DNA of 64,000 bases from Chitinophaga ginsengisoli (lineage in GTDB: Bacteria; Bacteroidota; Bacteroidia; Chitinophagales; Chitinophagaceae). Shown here in pieces: positions 1 to 9,585 of the stretch. The translations under genes were made by a program, and so were the position numbers. The stretch is from contig NZ_PYGK01000015.1 in the NCBI RefSeq assembly GCF_003014595.1, positions 62,001 to 126,000 on the forward strand, given 5' to 3'. The notes under the pieces are model-generated. The model was not told the DNA's origin. It made no database searches and saw only the letters and a list, made by a program, of their open reading frames with translations. Within the stretch, counting starts at the first letter, position 1. Each line of letters begins with the position of its first letter.

Positions 1-91
1 TATATGAAATTTTGGATTTAAAAAAAATATTATTGGTGAAACAATATACCTTTGAAAGGAACCTGTTTTCATCACTAACCCATTCCAGACT

Positions 92-136
92 ATGAAATTT
101 AACCTGATGATACTGTTCTCTTTAGTCAGCCGCTAG
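92..136 (+). other. 14-codon ORF resembling a truncated signal peptide
   Basis: An ATG at 92 opens MKFNLMILFSLVSR followed by TAG. This looks like the first half of a signal peptide (charged start, hydrophobic core) that is cut off. It may be the remnant of a gene lost at the PUL1 boundary, or chance. No downstream frame continues it. Confidence 0.2.
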
Positions 137-190
137 TAAAGACAATCCCCGAGATAATCCCGTACAGTCTTCGCTCAGATACCGTCTTAA

Positions 191-274
191 CAACGTTTCA
201 CCTATGTTCATCTTACGTTAATCCTACGTCTTCGAACGTAGGATTAACGTAAGATGAACATAGGTGAAACATTG
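191..274. repeat. Long near-perfect inverted repeat (35-bp perfect arms)
   Basis: Arms 195-229 and 236-270 are perfectly complementary over 35 bp around a 6-nt loop (cttcga). The pairing continues for three more bases on each side (191-193 with 272-274) after one mismatch. The stem is AT/GC-mixed and no T-run follows it, so it is not a typical intrinsic terminator. As RNA or extruded DNA it would form a very stable cruciform or hairpin. It lies about 75 nt upstream of the PUL1 promoter, so it may insulate PUL1 from upstream transcription, or be a mobile palindromic element. Confidence 0.9.
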
Positions 275-344
275 TTTGTGCCTTGTTAATACGGTGCAAG
301 TTGCCTAATAAGACACCCATTTCCACCACTCATAAAAATTTAGC

Positions 345-389
345 TTTGATTATTCGAAACTAACCCTATATTTGTTCTGTAGACCAGAA
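345..389 (+). promoter_or_regulatory. Predicted PUL1 promoter with operator-like inverted repeat
   Basis: TTTG (345-348), an 18-nt spacer and TATATTTG (367-374) match the Bacteroidota -33/-7 consensus (TTTG, TAnnTTTG). Immediately after it, TTCTG-TAGAC-CAGAA (375-389) is a perfect 5-bp inverted repeat across the expected transcription start, where a repressor could act. The GntR-type regulator at 9586-10605 is the obvious candidate. Promoter: consensus match. Operator: inference. Confidence 0.55.
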
Positions 390-561
390 TAGACCAAACC
401 AATCAGAATCTAAAAGATTATACTGGAAATCAACAGATTAGGATTGTCATGTTCGTATTCCGGCACAATTTGGGGGCAAGTTCGAAATGCGAATTTCACG
501 TTTATTGGCGATTGTCAACTAGCAGTATACCTGTCATTAAAAGAATCTTTACAAACACTTT

Positions 562-3500
562 ATGCTTCACGTTATGCATGTAAAAAATGCTTCCAAGAGG
601 CTATGGTCGCTCCTATGCATCATAGCCATGCTGACCGGCTCAGTGTCCGTATTTGCCCAGAGTGGCCGGATTTCCGGTAACGTCACCGACACTAAAGGAG
701 AACCGCTCCCCGGCGTATCGGTGAAATTGACCGGCACAAAAACCGGTACCGTTACAGACATCAAGGGTACCTTTTTCCTGCCTTCCGAAAGCAGCAAAGG
801 CACACTGGAATTCAGCTTTTTAGGTTTTGAAACACAAACCGTTCCCTTTACCAGCTTAGCATCACTGAACGTCAAACTGCAACAGGCTACCGCTATGGTA
901 GATGAGGTAGTGGTAGTAGGTGCCAGCATGAAGAAATCAGACCTGACTGGTGCTGTCGCAACAGTCGATTCCAAAAAACTATTGGAAAGACCTGTTACCA
1001 ACATCAATCAGGCATTACAGGGTAACGCTGCCGGTGTATTCGTTAGTGCCGGTACACGTCCCAGCGATGACGCTACCATCAGGATCCGCGGTATGAACAC
1101 CATCAACGCCGGTTCTTCCCCTATCTATGTAGTGGACGGTGTGATCATGGAAAACAACCAGGGCGGTTTTAATGCCGTGAACGTAAACGATGTCGCTTCC
1201 ATACAAGTGCTCAAAGACGCTTCTGCTACAGCGCTCTACGGTTCCCGCGGGGCCAACGGTGTAGTGGTGATCACGACCAAGAAAGGCCAGCGCAGGGGAG
1301 GAGATGGTCTCGTTACTTACGACGCCTGGTTCGGTACATCCGACTTCACAAGGATCCCTAAAACCATGAACGCTGAGCAACTGTTTGCACTGCGTACCGA
1401 CGCTTATGCGAATGGTTACTTAAAAGATAATCCAGGTGCTAATCGCCAGGACTATATCGACAATACACTGATGAAGACCAATATCGCCTTCTCTAACCAG
1501 GAGTTCGATACTTACAATAAAAAACAAAGCTTCAACTGGCTGGATCAGGTGACCCGCACAGGTTTCCAGCAGAACCATGCAGTGAGCTTTTCAGGTGGTT
1601 CAGACCGAGGTGTGTTCTACCTGAGCCTCGGTTACGCAGGTAACAAAGGTGTAGTGGAGAATACCAAACAGAATAAATACACTGGTCGTTTCAATGCGGA
1701 ATACAACGTAAAGAAATGGTTGAAAGTAGGTACCAATACGGGCTTCACCCGCCTTAACGATCAGATCCCTTCTGATGACGTATACGGCAAGGCACTGAAC
1801 GCCAACCCGCTGCTGGACTATGCGCCTTACCGCGATCCGGCTACCCGCTTTACTTACGATTACCTCACTATCTACTACCGTTCGCACGGAGAGCAGAACA
1901 ACAATGATTTCAACCCTTTCAACTCATTGTTGATGCAGCGTGACAGAGCACGTAATCGTGTAACCACTGCCAACTATATCAATATCAATCCGATAAAAGG
2001 ACTGGACTTCCGTTCCAGCTACTCACTGGATTACGGTGCGCAGGACTGGTTCGAGTTCACGCCTCATAACATCCAGGAAGCCGTTCGTCATTACAACGGT
2101 GATGCACGCGCGAAACACGAAAGATGGAGCGACACTTACTGGCAGTGGGATAACACCCTGACCTACAATACCACTATCGCTAACGATCACAAACTGACAG
2201 CCTTAGTAGGTACCAGCTCCAGCAAACGTTCTTCTAACTATACCAAAGCACAGGGGGACCGCTTCGCCAGCGATGATCTGGGTTATTATGACCTGGGGGG
2301 TGCTGCTGCTATCGAGAAATCAGTGCTTGGTTCTGACTTCTATGCTTACTCCCTGATGTCTTTCATTGGTCGTGTAAACTATAGCTACAAAGACAAATAT
2401 CACTTAACTGCCACTGCGCGTTACGATGGTTCTTCCCGTTTCGCTGATGGACACCGCTGGGGCGTATTCCCATCCGTATCCGCTGCATGGGACATCACCA
2501 GGGAAGATTTCATGAAAGACGTGACCTTGTTCGACCAGTTGAAACTGCGTGTTGGATATGGTGTTGTAGGTAACCAGGATATCGGTAATTATGCATACCA
2601 GACGCTTTACGGCTCTAAAATTGATAACGGTAATGCCCTGATAGGCAATGATGGCCGTCGTGGTAATCCGAACATCACCTGGGAAAAACAGAAACAGAGC
2701 AATATCGGTCTGAACGTAGGCCTCTTTAAATCAAGATTGCTCTTTACTGCTGACTTCTTCGATATCAACAATGATAACCTCCTGCTGGACCGCTCCCTGG
2801 CTACCACTACCGGTTATACCAAACAGTGGGCCAATATCGGCCGTGTAAATAATAAGGGTATGGAGTTCTCCGTAACAGGCGAAGTGATCCAGAAGAAAGA
2901 CTTCAACTGGACAGTATCCGGTAATATCTCCTTCGATAGGAACAAGGTAACAAAACTCTATGGTAACGCTACCGAGATATATAATATCAATGAGAACGTT
3001 ATACAGCGTGAAAATAACGTCTTCCTCGGTAAATCCCTGCATACTATCTACACCTTTGTGTCCGGTGGTATTGCACAGGAAACTAACCGCAGAGATTGGG
3101 ATGGCATCAACTATAATGGTAAGACGGTGAATCCGGGCGATCTCTTTGCGAAAGATATCTCCGGTCCTAACGGTAAACCTGATGGCATCGTAGACCAGTA
3201 CGACAAAACTGTAGTAGCTAAGAGCGATCCTAAGTTCTATGGTGGTTTCTCCACTAACCTGAACTATAAGGCATTTGGTCTGAACGCTATGTTCACCTAC
3301 TCCTACGGCGCGAAGAAGATCAGTAGCTACTATGAGGGTCTGATCAACAGCACAGGTGAAAGCATGGCTACTGTTGACCTGCTGAACCGCTGGACACCAG
3401 AGCATACCAACACTGATATTCCTCGTGTGATCGCCAATACAAGCTATAATCGCTTTGCTCCATCCGAGCTGGATTACTCTCTCCAGAATGCCTCTTTCCT

Positions 3501-3699
3501 GCGCCTGTCAGCACTCACGCTGTCATACACCCTGCCAGGAAAAACATTAAGCAACTGGAAATTGAATAACCTACGCTTCTATGTAACCGGTTCTAACCTG
3601 TTCTGCATCACGAAGTACAAGGGTATGGATCCGGAAACCGGCGACTACGGTTACCCTCCGATAAAATCGTATGTATTTGGACTGAATGTAGGTTTTTAA
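562..3699 (+). CDS. SusC-type TonB-dependent outer-membrane transporter (PUL1)
   Basis: Imports oligosaccharides across the outer membrane using TonB energy, with the SusD lipoprotein encoded next as lid. The protein has an N-terminal signal peptide ending near VFAQ, a carboxypeptidase-regulatory-like beta domain (about residues 35-110), a DEVVVVG TonB-box-like segment, a plug domain (about 120-250, with the typical IRIRGMNTINAG and YGSRGANGVVVITTKKG motifs), and a long barrel ending in a terminal Phe. There is no STN domain, so it is not an ECF-sigma signal transducer. Length (1045) is normal for SusC. The start at 562 is followed by an in-frame ATG at 574 that gives a more compact signal peptide and may be the true one. 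The enzymes downstream indicate an alpha-galactoside substrate. Confidence 0.93.
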   Translation: MLHVMHVKNASKRLWSLLCIIAMLTGSVSVFAQSGRISGNVTDTKGEPLPGVSVKLTGTKTGTVTDIKGTFFLPSESSKGTLEFSFLGFETQTVPFTSLASLNVKLQQATAMVDEVVVVGASMKKSDLTGAVATVDSKKLLERPVTNINQALQGNAAGVFVSAGTRPSDDATIRIRGMNTINAGSSPIYVVDGVIMENNQGGFNAVNVNDVASIQVLKDASATALYGSRGANGVVVITTKKGQRRGGDGLVTYDAWFGTSDFTRIPKTMNAEQLFALRTDAYANGYLKDNPGANRQDYIDNTLMKTNIAFSNQEFDTYNKKQSFNWLDQVTRTGFQQNHAVSFSGGSDRGVFYLSLGYAGNKGVVENTKQNKYTGRFNAEYNVKKWLKVGTNTGFTRLNDQIPSDDVYGKALNANPLLDYAPYRDPATRFTYDYLTIYYRSHGEQNNNDFNPFNSLLMQRDRARNRVTTANYININPIKGLDFRSSYSLDYGAQDWFEFTPHNIQEAVRHYNGDARAKHERWSDTYWQWDNTLTYNTTIANDHKLTALVGTSSSKRSSNYTKAQGDRFASDDLGYYDLGGAAAIEKSVLGSDFYAYSLMSFIGRVNYSYKDKYHLTATARYDGSSRFADGHRWGVFPSVSAAWDITREDFMKDVTLFDQLKLRVGYGVVGNQDIGNYAYQTLYGSKIDNGNALIGNDGRRGNPNITWEKQKQSNIGLNVGLFKSRLLFTADFFDINNDNLLLDRSLATTTGYTKQWANIGRVNNKGMEFSVTGEVIQKKDFNWTVSGNISFDRNKVTKLYGNATEIYNINENVIQRENNVFLGKSLHTIYTFVSGGIAQETNRRDWDGINYNGKTVNPGDLFAKDISGPNGKPDGIVDQYDKTVVAKSDPKFYGGFSTNLNYKAFGLNAMFTYSYGAKKISSYYEGLINSTGESMATVDLLNRWTPEHTNTDIPRVIANTSYNRFAPSELDYSLQNASFLRLSALTLSYTLPGKTLSNWKLNNLRFYVTGSNLFCITKYKGMDPETGDYGYPPIKSYVFGLNVGF

Positions 3700-3719
3700 A
3701 CTTCAACTGTTAGATCATT

Positions 3720-5285
3720 ATGAAACGCAATATATTAACATGGAGCCTGGTAGCGGGATACGCAATGTTCTCTGCTTCCTGTAGCAACTTCCTCGATGAG
3801 AAGAGTGTGACCAAGCTGGATGAAAGTCAGGTATACTCCGACGTGAACCTGGTAGAAACAAGTCTGAAAGGTGCTTACGCAAGCTGGAAAGCTGTGCGTA
3901 CCGATGAACAGGGACTCATCATGATGATGGGTACTGACGAAATCCAGCAGGGTGCCTTGCAAATGAAGAGCGATGCTGCTAAAGGAGGGTTGGACCGCTA
4001 CGACGGTAACCTCAACTCCACATTGGCACACCTCTCTAACCAGTGGGGTATTCGTTGGCCTATTGTGAATGAAGCTGCAAGGATCATCAAAGGCTTGAGC
4101 TCATCGCCTGTTACCCCTGGCTCCCGTGAAGCGAAATTGGTGGGTGAAGCTTCCTTTATACGTGGTTTTCTGGATTTCCAGCTAGCCATGTACTGGGGTG
4201 AAATTCCTATTCGTGACCTGGACCATGAAGCTGCATTAGGTTTCCACCGTCAGCCATTGAAAGATGTATGGACATTCATTATCGCCGACCTGCAACGCGC
4301 TGCGGATAATTGTCCTAAGACCAACGATGCCGGACGTGCTACGGCCGGTGCTGCATGGGCGATGCTGGGTAAGGCTTATATGTCCGCTCCCGTAAGCACA
4401 GGGCTGCGTGATTTCTCTAAAGCAGCCAACTGCTTTGAAAAGATGATGGGCGATTATTCCCTGGTGCCTTATAAAAATCTGTGGGACTACAACACGCCAA
4501 ATACAGCAGAAGCCATCCTGGAATTCCAGTTCGGCCCTGTGTATCCGAACAATAACAAGATCCAGTTCCAGATAGGTTCCCGTGCTGTACAGGCATTCTT
4601 CGGAGATGGTTGCTACTATTCCGGATACGATAAGATCGTACCTACTCAGTATGCCTATTCTTCTGTAGATAGCGGTGGTATCTGGGAACCAGGCGACCAG
4701 CGCAGGTTTGAAGCTATCCGCTACGATTTCACCTACTATGGTCAGACGCCTAACCTGGACCCGCTCAAATGGGAAGACCTGGGTAATGATTACGATGAGC
4801 TGATGCCGCACGTAAAGAAATATGAAGACTTCCGTACAGACAAACATGCAGATAACAAGATCAATAACATGTGGAACTCCGGTAAGAACATTCCGGTATT
4901 ACGCCTGGCGGATATTAAACTGTGTTATGCGGAATGTCTCAATGAACTGAGCCGTACAGCGGAAGCGGTGAATGTGGTAAATGAGGTACGTGCACGTGCA
5001 TGGGGTGGTACTTTGCCTGACAACAGGAAATGGACGACTATGGGGCAGGATGCTTTCCGTACAGCGATCATGGACGAGCGTATGCGTGAACTGTTTGCAG
5101 AAGACTGGCGCCGTATAGACCTGATCCGTACCGGTAAGTATGTGGAGTATGTGAAGGCACGTAACAAATGGACAAAACAGTCAGGAACCATCCAGGCTTT
5201 CAATGTACTGTTACCGATTCCGGATACAGAAATGAAACTGAATGGCGATATTACACCTGCTGATCAGAATGAAGGCTATCATTAA
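3720..5285 (+). CDS. SusD/RagB-family glycan-binding lipoprotein (PUL1)
   Basis: Surface lipoprotein that caps the SusC barrel and captures the glycan. Residues 1-21 form a lipoprotein signal with the lipobox SASC. The TPR-like SusD fold follows, with the conserved late motif in which ...MRELFAEDWRRIDLIRTGK... precedes the C-terminal LLPIPDTEM and DQNEGYH. The length (521) is typical. It starts 20 nt after susC ends, so the two are cotranscribed. An intrinsic terminator begins 19 nt after its stop codon. Confidence 0.93.
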   Translation: MKRNILTWSLVAGYAMFSASCSNFLDEKSVTKLDESQVYSDVNLVETSLKGAYASWKAVRTDEQGLIMMMGTDEIQQGALQMKSDAAKGGLDRYDGNLNSTLAHLSNQWGIRWPIVNEAARIIKGLSSSPVTPGSREAKLVGEASFIRGFLDFQLAMYWGEIPIRDLDHEAALGFHRQPLKDVWTFIIADLQRAADNCPKTNDAGRATAGAAWAMLGKAYMSAPVSTGLRDFSKAANCFEKMMGDYSLVPYKNLWDYNTPNTAEAILEFQFGPVYPNNNKIQFQIGSRAVQAFFGDGCYYSGYDKIVPTQYAYSSVDSGGIWEPGDQRRFEAIRYDFTYYGQTPNLDPLKWEDLGNDYDELMPHVKKYEDFRTDKHADNKINNMWNSGKNIPVLRLADIKLCYAECLNELSRTAEAVNVVNEVRARAWGGTLPDNRKWTTMGQDAFRTAIMDERMRELFAEDWRRIDLIRTGKYVEYVKARNKWTKQSGTIQAFNVLLPIPDTEMKLNGDITPADQNEGYH

Positions 5286-5303
5286 TTGTCACTTTTAAAT
5301 GGG

Positions 5304-5345
5304 GCAGGTCCGCTGATTACAGGCAGCGGACCTGCTTTTATCTTT
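5304..5345 (+). terminator. Intrinsic terminator/attenuator between susD and enzyme genes
   Basis: A perfect 12-bp GC-rich stem (5304-5315 with 5324-5335; gcaggtccgctg arm) with an 8-nt loop is followed by a U-rich tract (ttttatcttta). It sits inside the operon, ending just before the ATG at 5349. It probably lowers expression of the enzymes relative to susCD rather than ending the operon, since no clear promoter is visible in the short gap. Confidence 0.8.
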
Positions 5346-5348
5346 ATT

Positions 5349-7346
5349 ATGAGGAAGATACTAGGAATTGCTCCGCACATGCTACTCGCAGTGGCCGCAC
5401 TTTTATGGGGGAGCGTAGTTCATGCTGCTACGCCCGCCGACTGGAAGATCGTGTACGATAAAAACAGTAAAACCCTGCATCTTACAAGAGCAGTAGGTGA
5501 CGTCGATTTTCAGTTGTATGCTTCTTATAAATGGAACGGGAAGCTGATCACTACAAAGGATTATGCCGGTGGCATACAGTCAGTGAGATCATTGAAGGAT
5601 GCATTCGGTAAAGGGGCCGTGGTCCAGGTAACTTATAAGGATGATCAACTACCAACATTGGTACAATCATTCTACCAGTATCCCGGCAAAGACTACCTGC
5701 TTACCGACTTTACGCTGGAAGCAGCTTCCGGCAACATCGCATCCAACTACATGGCGCCGGTGAATCTGGGGGATGTGTCAAACGTATTGGGTAACGGCGA
5801 CAGACGTGCGCTGTTCATCCCTTTTGATAATGATAAATGGATCCGTTTTCAATCTCACCCGCTGGACTTTACTACGCTTACCAGCTATGAAGCCACGGCC
5901 GTCTTCAATGGCAATAGCCGCAAAGGGGTAGTAGTGGGTTCGGTAGAACATGATTTCTGGAAATCAGCCGTGATCATGAATAAAGAAGGCGCTGCTTATA
6001 CATTGACCTGCTTTGGAGGTATTGCAGATTCCACCACCCGCGACATCGTACCGCATGGCGCGCGTGAAGGTCATCTCATCAGATCACCTAAAGTAATGCT
6101 CGGTGTATTCAACGACTGGCGTGCAGGTATGGAGGCTTATGGTGCCGCTAATGCGACCATCACTCCTCCAAGAGCCTGGAAAAAGGCCCTGCCCATGGGA
6201 TGGAATAGCTGGGGTGTATTACAGTTCAATATCAGTTATGAGAAGGCACTGGAAGTGTCAGATTTCTTCCATGAAAATCTGCAGCCAAACCATTTCGTGA
6301 ATGGCGACGGAGAACTGGTAATAGGACTGGACTCAGGCTGGGACCGTTTCACGGAAGAGCAGTTGAAGGATTTCGTAAAGCACTGTAAAGCCAATGGCCA
6401 GATGGCAGGCATTTACTGGACGCCATTCACCGATTGGGGCAAACGTCCGGAGTCTGACATAAAGGAAGCACCACAGTATAAATTCAAAGACGTTTACCTG
6501 TATGCCAATGGCCAGCCGCAGGACCTGGATGGCGCCTATGCTATAGATCCCACGCATCCGGCTATTGAAGAGCGTATGAAGAAAGTGTCTGCTCTCTTTC
6601 ACCGTTGCGGCTTCCAATACGTAAAAGTTGACTTTATGGCGCATGGCGCTATTAACGCAGATAAATGGTATAATCCCGGAATTAAGTCCGGTATAGCGGC
6701 GTATAACTATGGTATGCAATTGCTGGATAAATACTTCGGCGATATGTATATCAACCTCTCCATTGCGCCTATATTTCCTGCTCAGTATGCCCAATCCCGT
6801 CGTATAGCCTGCGACGCCTGGAACAAGATCAGGGATACTGAGTACACCCTCAATGCGGTTTCCTATGGCTGGTGGATCAATAAGATCTATCGGTTCAATG
6901 ATGCAGATCATGTGGTGCTGCAGCAGGCTTCAGAAGGGGAGAACCGCGCCCGTGTTACTTCTGCTGTCATCACCGGACTGTTTATTTCCGGTGATGACTT
7001 TAGTAAAGGAGGTAGCGAAGAAGGAAAAGCGAAAGCTAAACAGTTCCTGACTAATGCAGAAGTGAACGGGGCTGCTATGGGGCATAGCTTCCGTCCGGTT
7101 GAGGGAACCGGAGTGCGCTCCGAAGACCAGTTCACCTTTACAGATGCGAAGGGCAATACTTATTACGCCGTTTTCAACTACACAGAAAACGCCCGTAACA
7201 TACAGCTGCCACTGGAAAGACTGGGACTTAATTTAAACAAGCGTTATACAGTACGTGATCTCTGGTCGCATACAGATATTGACGCCGCCGGCACTATCAG
7301 TATCCCGGCAAAAGATGTTCGTTTTTTGAAAATCAATAGCAAATAA
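5349..7346 (+). CDS. Clan GH-D glycosidase, GH27/GH36-like (putative alpha-galactosidase)
   Basis: Exported retaining glycoside hydrolase, 666 aa from this start. A signal peptide (MRKILGIAPHMLLAVAAL..., cleavage near VHAA) is followed by an N-terminal beta-sandwich (about 30-270) and a TIM barrel opening with MGWNSWG (283-289), the hallmark of GH27/GH36. Likely nucleophile is Asp428 in YVKVDFM and likely acid/base is Asp489 in RRIACDAW, based on clan GH-D layout. A short C-terminal beta domain ends the protein. The alternative TTG start at 5286 is rejected because those codons lie inside the terminator stem. It is a paralogue of the enzyme at 56351-58537 (shared FDNDxW, HDFWK and KxDF segments). 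Substrate could be another alpha-linked sugar such as beta-L-arabinopyranose. Confidence 0.78.
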   Translation: MRKILGIAPHMLLAVAALLWGSVVHAATPADWKIVYDKNSKTLHLTRAVGDVDFQLYASYKWNGKLITTKDYAGGIQSVRSLKDAFGKGAVVQVTYKDDQLPTLVQSFYQYPGKDYLLTDFTLEAASGNIASNYMAPVNLGDVSNVLGNGDRRALFIPFDNDKWIRFQSHPLDFTTLTSYEATAVFNGNSRKGVVVGSVEHDFWKSAVIMNKEGAAYTLTCFGGIADSTTRDIVPHGAREGHLIRSPKVMLGVFNDWRAGMEAYGAANATITPPRAWKKALPMGWNSWGVLQFNISYEKALEVSDFFHENLQPNHFVNGDGELVIGLDSGWDRFTEEQLKDFVKHCKANGQMAGIYWTPFTDWGKRPESDIKEAPQYKFKDVYLYANGQPQDLDGAYAIDPTHPAIEERMKKVSALFHRCGFQYVKVDFMAHGAINADKWYNPGIKSGIAAYNYGMQLLDKYFGDMYINLSIAPIFPAQYAQSRRIACDAWNKIRDTEYTLNAVSYGWWINKIYRFNDADHVVLQQASEGENRARVTSAVITGLFISGDDFSKGGSEEGKAKAKQFLTNAEVNGAAMGHSFRPVEGTGVRSEDQFTFTDAKGNTYYAVFNYTENARNIQLPLERLGLNLNKRYTVRDLWSHTDIDAAGTISIPAKDVRFLKINSK

Positions 7347-7366
7347 GCAAGCAATAAATTGTATCA

Positions 7367-9550
7367 ATGAGGAAGAAGATATTATCCATTTTGTTTTTCC
7401 TGGTTGTTGTAACCCTTACAGCAGTACAGGCGGAGACGATTCATATCTCCACCAATGAAACAGAACTCGTATTGCAGACCGCTCAGAACGGCCGGCTCTT
7501 TCAATTGTACCTGGGGCCACGTCTGTCATCTCCGGACGACTATGCGAACCTGACAGCGAAGATGAAGGCTAAGAATGATGGACAGGCATGGGAAGTGTAC
7601 CCGGTGTCCGGTACAGAAACTTACTTCGAGCCAGCCTTTGGCATCAGGCACAACGATGGCAATCTGGCTACGGTATTACAGTATGTGTCGCACAATGAGA
7701 AGAAAGTAGCGGAGGGTGTTACTGAGACCGTGATCACATTAAAAGATCCACTGTACCCTGTACAGGTGAAACTGTACTACCGGGCCTATGCAAAGGATAA
7801 TATCATCCAGTCATGGACGGAGATCAGCCATAACGAAAAGCAACCGGTGAATATCAGCCGCTATGCATCGTCTATGCTGTACTGGAAACGCGCTAAATAT
7901 TTCCTGACTGAGTTCAGCGGCGACTGGGCAAAGGAAGTGAATATGAGCACTACCCAGCTGAACTTCGGTAAAAAGGAAGTCGACACTAAACTGGGCGCCA
8001 GGGCTGATATGCACGTATCGCCCTTCTTTACCGTAGGCCTGGGTGAAGCGCCCCGTGAAAATGAAGGGCAGGTACTGATGGGGACCCTCGCCTGGACCGG
8101 CAACTTTCGCTTCACCTTTGAGGTAGATAATGAGAACAACCTGCGTGTTATCTCCGGCATCAATCCTTTCGCATCAGATTATACATTGGATCCTGGAAAG
8201 GTGTTTACTACGCCTTCTTTCATCTTCACGCTGAGCAATCAGGGTACAGGTGAAGGCAGCCGTGATCTGCACCGTTGGGCACGTAACTATCAGCTGAAAG
8301 ATGGTAACGGCGATCGCCTCACCCTGCTGAACAACTGGGAATCCACCGGCTTTGATTTCAATGAAACCAAACTGGAAGGACTGATTGAAGAAACAAAATA
8401 CCTGGGTACGGACATGTTCCTGCTGGATGATGGCTGGTTTGGTAACAAATATCCCCGTCACAGTGATACCCAGGGCTTAGGCGACTGGCAGCCAACCGCG
8501 AACAAACTGCCTAATGGCGTACCTGCACTGGTAAAGGCAGCCACCAAAACCGGCGTGAAATTCGGCATCTGGATAGAACCGGAAATGGTAAGTGCTAAAA
8601 GTGAGCTGTTTGAGAAACATCCTGATTGGGTGATCCTGTTGCCTAACCGGGAGCCTTACTACTTCCGTAACCAGCTGGTACTTGACCTCAGCAATCCGGC
8701 AGTACAGGATCATGTATTCGGCGTTGTAGATCATCTCATGACAGAGAATCCGCAGCTGGCTTACCTGAAATGGGATTGTAACAGCCCGATCACCAACATC
8801 TATTCGCCTTACCTGAAAGACAGGCAGAATAACCTGTATATTGACTACGTTCGTGGTTTGTATAAAGTGCTGGACCGCATTAAGGCGAAGTATCCGAATC
8901 TGCCGATGATGCTTTGCTCCGGTGGTGGTGGTCGTACAGACTACGAAGGCCTGCGTTACTTCACTGAATTCTGGCCCAGCGATAATACAGATCCGATAGA
9001 GCGTCTGTTTATCCAGTGGGGCTATTCCCAGTTCTTCCCTGCTAAGTCTATTGCTGCCCACGTTACCAGCTGGAATCATGATGCCAGCATCAAGTTCCGT
9101 GTGGACGTGGCTATGCAGTGCAAACTGGGCTTTGATCTCAACATAAAAGAGCTGCCTAAGGATGAACAGACTTTCTGCCAGTCAGCAGTAGCTACATATA
9201 ACCGGATAAAAAGCATTAATTTCAGCGGCGACCAGTACCGACTTGTTTCCCCATACGAAGGAAATCATACTGCGACCATGTATGTAAGCGAATCAAAAAA
9301 ACAGGCGGTCCTGTATGCATATGATGTGCATCCCCGCTTCGGAGAAAACATACTGGCAGTACAGTGCGAAGGCTTGAATCCGGCAGCGAAGTACCGTGTG
9401 AAAGAGATCAATCTGATGCCAGGACAAAATCCTGATGAAGCGTTCAATGGCAAGGTCTATTCTGGTGATTACCTGATGAAAGTAGGATTAGATGTATTTA
9501 CGACAATTAAATTACATAGTCGTATATTGGAGTTGGAAGCTGTAGAATAG
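7367..9550 (+). CDS. GH36 alpha-galactosidase
   Basis: Hydrolyses terminal alpha-galactosyl residues from oligosaccharides such as melibiose, raffinose or galactomannan fragments. The 727-aa length matches classical bacterial GH36. A signal peptide (ending VQAE) places it in the periplasm. An N-terminal beta-supersandwich precedes the TIM barrel, with FLLDDGWFG, the GIWIEPEMVS motif, the nucleophile Asp470 in YLKWDCN, the GGGGR motif and the acid/base Asp539 in PSDNTD. It starts 20 nt after the preceding enzyme gene, in the same operon. Together with the SSS transporter downstream it supports release and uptake of galactose. Confidence 0.92.
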   Translation: MRKKILSILFFLVVVTLTAVQAETIHISTNETELVLQTAQNGRLFQLYLGPRLSSPDDYANLTAKMKAKNDGQAWEVYPVSGTETYFEPAFGIRHNDGNLATVLQYVSHNEKKVAEGVTETVITLKDPLYPVQVKLYYRAYAKDNIIQSWTEISHNEKQPVNISRYASSMLYWKRAKYFLTEFSGDWAKEVNMSTTQLNFGKKEVDTKLGARADMHVSPFFTVGLGEAPRENEGQVLMGTLAWTGNFRFTFEVDNENNLRVISGINPFASDYTLDPGKVFTTPSFIFTLSNQGTGEGSRDLHRWARNYQLKDGNGDRLTLLNNWESTGFDFNETKLEGLIEETKYLGTDMFLLDDGWFGNKYPRHSDTQGLGDWQPTANKLPNGVPALVKAATKTGVKFGIWIEPEMVSAKSELFEKHPDWVILLPNREPYYFRNQLVLDLSNPAVQDHVFGVVDHLMTENPQLAYLKWDCNSPITNIYSPYLKDRQNNLYIDYVRGLYKVLDRIKAKYPNLPMMLCSGGGGRTDYEGLRYFTEFWPSDNTDPIERLFIQWGYSQFFPAKSIAAHVTSWNHDASIKFRVDVAMQCKLGFDLNIKELPKDEQTFCQSAVATYNRIKSINFSGDQYRLVSPYEGNHTATMYVSESKKQAVLYAYDVHPRFGENILAVQCEGLNPAAKYRVKEINLMPGQNPDEAFNGKVYSGDYLMKVGLDVFTTIKLHSRILELEAVE

Positions 9551-9585
9551 CTGGGAAGCACTAAAAGAAAATTCAACCTGTTGGA

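Larger units (their letters stand above)
1..561. other. Intergenic region upstream of PUL1
   Basis: No full gene is visible in these bases. They hold a 14-codon remnant-like reading frame (92-136), a very long inverted repeat (191-274), and a Bacteroidota-type promoter with a small inverted repeat (345-389). The leader from the predicted transcription start (about 381) to the susC start is about 180 nt and shows no further feature I recognise. Confidence 0.6.

Noticed and set aside
2731..3405. 224-codon antisense frame inside PUL1 susC
   Set aside because: Shadow of the susC coding frame; no start context or protein-like features.
5286..5348. TTG start that would lengthen the PUL1 GH27-like enzyme by 21 residues
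   Set aside because: These codons lie within an intrinsic terminator hairpin, and the ATG at 5349 gives a proper signal peptide.
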